Positions 32,305-38,650 of a DNA stretch of 38,650 nucleotides are shown in pieces (positions within the stretch are counted from its first letter, which is position 1; every line of letters begins with the position of its first letter). Position numbers and translations under genes: made by a program. Origin of the DNA: Hypsibius dujardini (taxonomy: Eukaryota > Tardigrada > Eutardigrada > Parachela > Hypsibiidae). Below the pieces are notes generated by a model. The model saw nothing but the letters and a program-made list of their open reading frames with translations. It was not told the DNA's origin and did no database searches. The DNA lies in assembly GCA_001579985.1 (NCBI GenBank), contig LRSR01012756.1:1-38650 (forward strand), in the 5' to 3' direction.

Positions 32305-32563
32305 TACGGAAAGTCTGATCACGTGGTTAAACAGTGTTTTTTGTCTGATTGTGCTTGCCACACCCTATCCCGTTTTGTTCTTGCCCACGTGTTTTAAGAG
32401 TTTTTTTTACGTTCCGGTTGTTTATGTCCGTTCGAGCATCCTGTCTGGTGCGATCTGCTTGGTTTAACACTTTTTTATAAAAGATTCAAAATTTATTAGC
32501 GCAACGCAACGCAACGCAAGCGCTCCTTTCATTTTCTAGAGAATCATTCTACATTATACTCTT

Positions 32564-32569
32564 AATAAA
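32564..32569 (+). terminator. poly(A) signal of the ADAM gene
   Basis: AATAAA lies 260 bp after the stop codon. Its last base coincides with the start of the left 8-bp duplication flanking the element at 32577, so cleavage would probably fall inside that element. Confidence 0.55.
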
Positions 32570-32576
32570 CAGTTAC

Positions 32577-32716
32577 TATATTTTCGCGTTAGACAGGGAC
32601 AGTGTACGAGCTGTGGAACGTTTAATCGGCCACGGGGCGCTTGTGCTGTGTGTACGGTGCACACAGCCGTGCACGCGTTCCACTCCACTACGACTGTCCC
32701 TGTCTAACGCGAAAAT
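32577..32716. mobile_element. palindromic MITE with 8-bp target duplication (hAT-like)
   Basis: The inverted arms TTTTCGCGTTAGACAGGGAC and GTCCCTGTCTAACGCGAAAA are exact inverse copies, and the inner part (ACAGCC/GCTGT, CGTGCA) folds further. ACAGTTAC is found directly on both sides (32569-32576 and 32717-32724), consistent with an 8-bp target duplication typical of hAT elements. It has no coding capacity and lies between the 3' ends of ADAM and taspase 1. Confidence 0.78.
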
Positions 32717-32893
32717 ACAGTTACGAAATTGGGTAACGAATCCATATGTCACTCATGCCTACTACTACGCGGAATATCCCAAGGTGATTACGCTAGGCTT
32801 TGAGCTCAAGTTGGAATGGATGTTGTAACTCATTTCCGCCTAGGAGAAAAGTGGAAAACAATCAATCAATCAATTCACGGTAAATCAATCAAT

Positions 32894-35800
32894 TTACCGT
32901 ACCCTCCCCCTTGCAGGTGTGTTTTGGGATGTACACTTGGTGCACGGTACCTTTGCTTTTTCCCTGTTGGTACTGGCCATGGCCCAACACAGTGTTGGGG
33001 TGTTATGAAAAACATGAAGGAAACCCTTTCCGGTGGACTTCCAGTTTGAAGTCTGCAGTAGCAAGCCGCCCATGAATCGATCGCCACTTCCAGGTGTCAC
33101 TGCAAAGTTGGCAACATATCACGTAGGAATGAACATACCACAACAACATACCATCATGGTAACATGGTATGAATGAACAACGCCGAGAAAGGGTGACACC
33201 ATTGCAAATATAAAATTTTGTACCAGATGAGAAAAACTTCTCGGAAAGCACATCGGCCAAAAGTGCAGATTCGTCATGGATGAGACTCTTGCAAACCTCT
33301 CGTGCGAGGTTCGCTCGTATGAGATGCTCGCCAGAACCAGATGTGCAGCAGGCGATTCCCTGACCGTCCGATTCTTCGGCCCAGACACCAGCTCCGATTA
33401 TGGCCGCCTAATTCACCCAACAGTAATCAGTACCGTTACAATGAAATCTTGACTGTGTTTACTAGGGCAAGAACCGAGATTTTATAATTTCATAATTTTA
33501 CATTGGAATCTCGAGCTGGAAACGAGCAAATTTCAGAAAAAAAGGAAGAAACAAATTCCCGCACCACTTTATGTTATGACCGGGGCTTGATTGATTGATT
33601 AATCAGAAACGTTTCGATTCGAAACACTTTAACCCTCTGAGAAGCAGTCAGCATACACTTGCTAGATTTGCTAGAGCATACACTTGCTAGATTTGCTAGA
33701 GCATACGCTTGCTAGATTTGACGGTCGCATTCGATTTTCAGCACGAGTTCTGGGTCTTTTCGTTCGCGGTTTTTTGCTTTGATATTTTTACCACATATTT
33801 ATTTAGATTCAAAAAACAAATTTTCAAAAAAACTTCTCAAAGGGGTAGGAACCTACTTAGCACCAGCTTGCTAACACTTGGATCGCCCGAACAACATCCA
33901 GTCTCACGTGTCGACATTTTTTTTCTCAGTATCGAAAAAATAAGGGACTTGAGACTGGTCCTTAGTGCATCTAGTAAAACTGGTATTGCAATATTCGAGT
34001 GAATACAAGCGGAGTTAAAAATGATTAACCATTAGGAAAAGGTTAGAACTCTGCCTAATGATTCGCTGCGCTACCACTGGTTGTAACCACTACGAATGAC
34101 GTGTAACTGACATTTCGTGACTGTGTAGTCACTCGTTTGACTGTTTTTAGTCCATTCTTCGTCAGCGGCGCCACGGTTCCCACTACCACTGAAACGGTTA
34201 CATTTGATGGTTGTGAGGAATTTTCCCCACAACCATCCTTGCAAATTTAGGATTTGCAAGGAATCATTCAGCGCTTTCCCTAATCTAGCAAAGTTTTGCT
34301 AGACCCGGTTCTATCCGTATACCCAAAACACCTGGTTACCAGAGGGTTAAACGATTTTTTTTAAAACGTTTGATTCCAAGAATTTCGACACCCGTCCATT
34401 CCAAATTCGCTTTGAGATTGATATCAGCAGAATCTTTTTCGGATGTCATGGGGCGGAGCTATGGGCTAGTTTCAATCTAGGCTTCCGAGTGATACTGCAG
34501 AAATGACCCATAGCTCCGCCCCCTGGCATCCAAATAAGATTCTGCTGATGGCAATCGATTCCAAATCGAATTTGAAGTAGATAGATCTCAAAAATCTTGG
34601 AGTCAAACTTTTTTCTAAAAAATGATGTTTTTACGTGGTTGGGATTAAAAAATTGAAACTTCGGAAACGTTGCTGATAAATCAATCAATCAAGCCCTGGG
34701 TCATAGCACAAAGTGGTGCGGGGATTTCTTCCTTATTTTTTTCTGAAACCGCGAACGTGATTTCCAGACCGAAACCCCAACGTGAAATCATGATATATGG
34801 ACAGGTATTTAAAAAAACTCACTCCGATCGGAGGGAAAATTTCCGTTCTTGCCCCTAGTTAGAACAGAATTCCGCACTACTGTAAGTACCTGACCCACGC
34901 GGCCGGAATGTTTCAACATGATACCACCGCTGGATGCCGCCACCGCAATATTTCCTTCCTGCAGACAAAACGACACCGCGTATGTATCACTAAACGACAG
35001 ATGCTTATGTGGCCAGTAGCACGCCGAAATAAAGTGAGTCAGCATGGCACGGGAAGAACTTACAAAATCAACAGCGATCGCGCCGACAGTGTCGAGATGG
35101 ACTTCCTCATTCTCCTCCGGGCAATCAAGGTGTCTTCCCGCCGGTGAAACACCAACAAGTGTGTGTGATTCCAGTAGGGACGCATACTTCTTGAGCTTCT
35201 GGAACCTTTCATCGGTGATCAGTGATGCCGGGTTCATCGTTGGAACCCCGAACCGCTGTGCAAATGCTTCTGCACCGGAACCGACCAACAACCTGCAAGA
35301 GGGACGAGAACGCCGTAAGGTACGCTGCAGGAAGCTAAGTGCGGGCATATATTCTGAAAAAGGAACGGACCTTACAGTGGCGCTAATAAACCGGAAGTCG
35401 TGTCCGCCTGATGTTTCATCATCGCCGCTGCAAGTTGAATTGGATTCTTGATTCCTAAACGCGCATACCGATTGACAAGTTGTGTTTTAAAACACTTGAG
35501 AAAAATAAAGTCTCAAAACAAACCAAACTGAAATGTACGTGAAATGAGGGAAGAACGCATACTTACCGGAGACGGCTCCACATGCGCCGGAATGACCGGT
35601 CCGACCGTCCATGATGATGGCATCGCACTCCACTGTCCCTTCTCGGGTCAGATTCGATCCGAAGCCGGCGTTGGTAATGGGGTCATTCTGAAATGAATCG
35701 CACAAATCCAATCTGAAATTCCTGCTTTAACCACTACAGCCCATACAATGTATTACATACAGAATGCTTGATTGATTCATTGGTTATGTTAACGAGTTGA

Positions 35801-36483
35801 TTGATTCATTGCTTATGTTAACGAACTAACCAGCAAACGGATAGTTTTCCGTTTAAACGTCAAGGGTTAGACTGGTTTTTGTTACTGTTTTACGCCTTTC
35901 ACCATGGCACTATTGTGCGCAAGGATGATTATTAGGTAATTAAACGGACCATAAACAAAGTGATCGATTGACGATCAAGAGTTGTACATATAAGCTAATC
36001 AGGATGCATTGATTGAGCTTTCAGTACAAAACTTCTACCGTACGTATAAGCTAATCAGGATGCATTGATTGAACTTTCACTACAAAACTTCTACCGTACA
36101 TATAAGCTAATCAGGATGCATTGATTGAGCTTTCAGTACAAAACTTCTACCGACTGCTTGATTGTCAGAAAACTTGCCTCTAACTGTCCGACTGCCAAAC
36201 AGACAGCATTCTCAGCTGAATTTCCATTCTTCAGGAACTCAAACGCCTGAAATAAGAGTGTTAAATTCACTGCAACAGTTATTTTGAAACGGCGACATTA
36301 CTTTGGTGCACGTTGATTCACAGAGCAGTTTGAGCCTTTGAGCATTAGTTTCCTTGCACGAACCCGCACCTGTTGCAGAATTACTAGTACTCATACTCAC
36401 ACACTACGCAACGAGAGATTAAAAACAAGTACTGCATAAATCGCGATGTTCTTACCCGAATGAACGGCTACAAATGCGTTCAT
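32894..36483 (-). CDS. TASP1: taspase 1 (threonine aspartase, Ntn-hydrolase)
   Basis: Nine exons, given 5' to 3' on the minus strand: 36483-36456, 36369-36302, 36246-36178, 35687-35567, 35454-35376, 35292-35064, 34958-34890, 33407-33224, 33099-32894, giving about 350 residues in continuous phase. Family landmarks: FVAVHSGAG near the N-terminus, NDPITNAGFGSNL, ECDAIIMDG, GACGAVSG, the autocleavage motif HLDTVGAIAVD with the nucleophile Thr at about residue 190, ASSGGIMLKHSGRVGQ and CTSGSGEHLIRANLARE. Taspase 1 cleaves nuclear substrates such as MLL/trithorax and TFIIA after Asp; substrates here are unknown. The protein is shorter than human taspase (420), mainly at the N-terminus and in the loop before the Thr. 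Intron 3 uses a GC donor (36176-36177) and intron 7 holds a 1.4-kb palindrome. A minus-strand AATAAA at 32492-32497 may end it. Confidence 0.92.
33462..34858. mobile_element. 1.4-kb inverted-repeat element with TTA duplication (PIF/Harbinger-like), taspase intron 7
   Basis: The ends CTAGGGCAAGAACCGAGATT and GTTCTTGCCCCTAG are inverse, and TTA flanks both sides (33459-33461, 34859-34861). Arms of about 185 bp match inversely, e.g. GGGCTTGATTGATTGATTAA near 33583 with ATCAATCAATCAAGCCC near 34679, and CCCGCACCACTTT with AAAGTGGTGCGGGG. A 3-bp TTA or TAA target is typical of PIF/Harbinger. No transposase is seen in the interior, which carries a tandem CACTTGCTAGATTTGCTAGA repeat (33653-33720) and a nested palindrome. 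Confidence 0.75.
34356..34612. mobile_element. nested palindrome inside the 1.4-kb element
   Basis: AACGTTTGATTCCAAGAATT near 34358 pairs with CTTGGAGTCAAACTTTT near 34597. ATCAGCAGAATCTTTTTCGG pairs with ATAAGATTCTGCTGAT. GGGGCGGAGCTATGGG pairs with CCCATAGCTCCGCCCC. The loop is about 40 bp (34466-34505). It looks like a separate foldback element inserted into, or captured by, the larger one. Confidence 0.7.
35984..36151. repeat. three-copy 56-bp tandem repeat, taspase intron 3
   Basis: Three nearly identical units beginning GTACATATAAGCTAATCAGG and ending AAACTTCTACC. They end 27 bp from the exon 3 boundary at 36178, within the intron that uses a GC donor. Confidence 0.95.
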
Positions 36484-36550
36484 GATCCGGCAGATTTGAC
36501 AGAACCCCAGTTGATGTCGATTGATTGATCAGTTTGATTGATTGATGTTC

Positions 36551-36753
36551 CAGTTGCTTGGTTGATAGTGTGACTTTGTCATCCGACAGTTCGACTTCGA
36601 GAGGAATACGTAGGTTTCAGTTGCTTGATTGATTGTTGATAGTGCGACTTTGTCATCCGACAGTTCGACTTCGAGAGGAATACGTAGGTTCCACTTGCTT
36701 GATTGATTGTTGATAGTGCGACTTTGTCATTGGACAGTTCGACTTCTTCGGTT
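36551..36753. repeat. three-copy tandem repeat upstream of taspase
   Basis: Units of 67-74 bp starting CAGTTGCTTG and containing GACTTTGTCATCCGACAGTT and GAGGAATACGTAGG. The third copy is truncated and diverged. They lie 68 bp upstream of the proposed taspase start, in the promoter or 5' UTR region. Confidence 0.92.
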
Positions 36754-37218
36754 CAATCGAACTTCATATCATTCTGGCATGTTTGCAATTTCATGGATTT
36801 CACGTAATAATGATTCCGTTCCCAAGCCTGGCAAAATTTACGAGTACAAAAGGAAACTTTATTTTGCAACTGCAAAATAAAACTCTTCACAGGCAAAATG
36901 AAGCCACAAATGAATTACAGTCAACGAAAAGATTGAGTAAACTGGATGGTCCGGAGTATGGGCAAAAGGGGCGGTGCAGGGGGGGGGGGGGTCAGGTAGT
37001 TGATTGTTCGATTGTTTGCAAACCACCCCCTGCTCCGCCCCTTTGCCCATTCCCCGGACCCTTCAGTGTGCTCAATCTTGTCGTTGACTGTACGTCAGTA
37101 TATTATGTACTGTGCTGCAACTGCATCAATAAACTCAGGCGGCAAACAAACCGTGGCGTTATTTCTGTTCGCTTTATAAAAGTGCATTCGTTCCTTTAAA
37201 TTGGAAGATAAAGTCTGG
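36754..37218. other. intergenic between taspase and the SLC22-like gene
   Basis: It contains the family B MITE at 36916-37092 and, on the minus strand, AATAAA at 36858-36863, which could end the transporter transcript. The open frame at 36783-37199 (+) is produced by the MITE and flanking DNA and is not called coding. Confidence 0.5.
36916..37092. mobile_element. TA-flanked palindromic MITE, family B copy 3
   Basis: The ends TACAGTCAACGAAAAGATTG and CAATCTTGTCGTTGACTGTA are inverse. Inside are GGTCCGGAGTATGGGCAAAA and CCCTTTGCCCATTCCCCGGA. A G12-13 homopolymer follows the left arm (about 36980-36991). Confidence 0.88.
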
Positions 37219-37827
37219 CTAGTCCACGCGACGTCTGTCAGGTGTGGGTATCGTTACGATCACTGGAATCGGAACCGGCGCTGCAAGGCTCTTCCGTATC
37301 GCAAAACGACGGAGCCGCAACCCGTCCGGAAGTTTCATCGAGTCCGCCGCGCCCAGTTTCTCAGCATCCTGTATTGTGTCCGGCAGTGGTTTGCCCTTGG
37401 TCTCCCGCAACAGCGCCGACGAACCGGCCGCAATTATCCCAACGATGCCCACAAGGAGAAACCCGGAACCCTTCACACCGGTCGCCGGGGACTGCAATGG
37501 GACAAGCGAGTGGTCAACAAGTTTTTGGCGGGATCTCGGGAAGGGTGGGACCGTACCATTAGGGGCAGCAGTGGTGCGATGACACAGCCAATACGCAGCG
37601 CAATACTACACAGACTGAAACCGTTGTTCCGGATGACGGTCGGGAAGAGCTCCGACGTGAAGACAAAGATCACACAACACGTTCCCACGAAGAACATTCG
37701 ACCGATCACTGCCATGATGTTCTGCGCGACGAGCTCGGTGTACGTCCGACCGGGAATGGCGCCGGCGACGACGGAGCAGACCCCTCCGATGAGAAAGTAC
37801 ACCACCAGCGGCAATTTATTTCCAAAT
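37219..37827 (-). CDS. SLC22-like organic ion transporter, last two exons only (5' part off the window)
   Basis: Two minus-strand exons, 37827-37557 and 37491-37219 (180 residues), are separated by a 65-bp intron. The first starts with FGNKLPLVVYFLIGG and continues through hydrophobic helices with FTSELFPTVIRNNGFSLCSI, the conserved loop of SLC22 and related major-facilitator proteins. The second holds a further helix and then ALLRETKGKPLPDTIQDAEK, the hallmark end of SLC22 transporters. These proteins carry organic cations or anions across the plasma membrane; the substrate cannot be told. The N-terminal helices must lie beyond 38650, because the rest of the window is filled with repeat elements. 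Confidence 0.85.
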
Positions 37828-37956
37828 CTGCAAAAACAAACACGATGGAAGAAAACGGCGCAGGTCAATATATGAATGCGAAGAGTGCGACCTACCGAGA
37901 GGCGACGCCGTATGCGCCTGGTGTGGAAAAATGGCACAATGTGATAAAGTGGAATA

Positions 37957-38391
37957 CTGACAAGGGAATCCCCTGGCCATCCGATATATGAAATCTTCCA
38001 CCTGCGTGTGCATGTTCTGTACCGGACGCTGTAGTTTGTTACTAATATTTTCGCCGAGAAACCAGAGCTTCCAATTTTCAGGAAACTGTCAAACCCAATT
38101 CTAGATGGCGCTACTCATGCAATAATGATTTACTGAAATTGATTGATTTGATTGAAATGTTTATAAACATTTTATTAAATCCACCAATCGAAAAATCAAT
38201 TGTATTTAAACTATTACGGCATGAGCAGCGCCATCTACAATAATTTTTTACCGCTTTTAATTCCTAAAAATTGGAAAATGGTTTTCAGAAACTTTTCTCA
38301 GCGAAAATATAGTAGAAAACGGCAGCGCACAATGCAAAACCTGCAGAAGTGGAAGATGTTTTATGGAAGAGCGGGGAGATTCCCTTGTCAG
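37957..38391. mobile_element. 435-bp foldback element in the SLC22-like gene
   Basis: Inverse arms: CTGACAAGGGAATCCC (left end) with GGGAGATTCCCTTGTCAG (right end), AATATTTTCGCCGAGAAA with CTCAGCGAAAATATAG, and AGATGGCGCTACTCATGC with GCATGAGCAGCGCCATCT. No clear target duplication was found. It is probably intronic, because the next upstream coding exon has not been reached. Confidence 0.78.
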
Positions 38392-38410
38392 CAGTGTGAC
38401 AATACGGGAA

Positions 38411-38536
38411 TACAGTTGTGGTGGAATTACTTCTTCAGCCCACACACCAAACCCATGCGCCCACACATGTTAAGTCTTTGAGTGAGCACGCTGGAATGGG
38501 CGTGGGCTGAAGAAGTAACTCCTCCACAGCTGTGTA
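38411..38536. mobile_element. TA-flanked palindromic MITE, family C copy 2
   Basis: Left TACAGTTGTGGTGGAATTAC and right GAAGTAACTCCTCCACAGCT are inverse. CTTCTTCAGCCCACAC pairs with GTGGGCTGAAGAAG. It matches the copy at 2483-2595 and lies 20 bp from the 435-bp foldback. Confidence 0.82.
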
Positions 38537-38650
38537 TACAGTGAAAGGAAGTCCTGAGATTCGAACGGTCACGTGAGTTTATTTCTTTCGAACCGTTTGC
38601 TCGGAGCCGGTCGTTGCTAATTTGGAGTTTGAGACAGTAAAGTAGAAACG

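Noticed and set aside
36783-37199. 138-codon plus-strand frame
   Set aside because: Its central part is the family B MITE, including a G homopolymer, so the frame is accidental.
37201-37875. 224-codon plus-strand frame
   Set aside because: It is the antisense of the SLC22-like exons, whose minus-strand translation carries recognised transporter motifs.

Overview
The window is animal nuclear DNA. It holds interrupted genes with short GT-AG introns. The products belong to metazoan families: an RCC1-domain protein of the RCCD1 type, a coronin, a membrane-anchored ADAM protease, taspase 1 and the C-terminus of an SLC22-type transporter. Many introns are 60-200 bp and the intergenic gaps are small, which suggests an invertebrate with a fairly compact genome. 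I cannot place it to phylum. No rRNA, tRNA or CRISPR was recognised. Exon limits were worked out by eye from splice sites, reading phase and family resemblance.

Layout. 1.0-4.1 kb (+) and 5.9-8.8 kb (+): two tandem paralogues for secreted Cys/aromatic-rich proteins of a family I do not recognise, with nearly identical exon-intron structure. 9.0-10.9 kb: non-coding, with two short palindromic elements. 10.9-13.5 kb (+): RCCD1-like. 14.0-14.9 kb (-): a small basic, probably nuclear protein of unknown family, convergent with RCCD1. 14.9-16.8 kb: gap with a 543-bp hairpin element and a short relative. 16.8-23.1 kb (+): coronin, 16 exons. 25.1-32.3 kb (+): ADAM metalloprotease, 12 exons. 32.9-36.5 kb (-): taspase 1, 9 exons, convergent with ADAM. 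37.2-37.8 kb (-): last two exons of an SLC22-like transporter whose 5' part lies beyond the window.

The conserved genes are housekeeping or cell-biology genes with no obvious common pathway: actin regulation, cell-surface proteolysis, nuclear protein processing and transport. The unusual content is the secreted tandem pair and a very dense population of palindromic, non-autonomous DNA-transposon-like elements. About eighteen complete or nested copies plus one half copy are visible. Most have TA-flanked inverted termini. One has an apparent 8-bp duplication and one a TTA duplication. They sit in introns, next to splice sites, beside a poly(A) signal and between genes. TCTG/CAGA microsatellites recur in introns of RCCD1, coronin and ADAM, and several short tandem repeats lie near gene ends.
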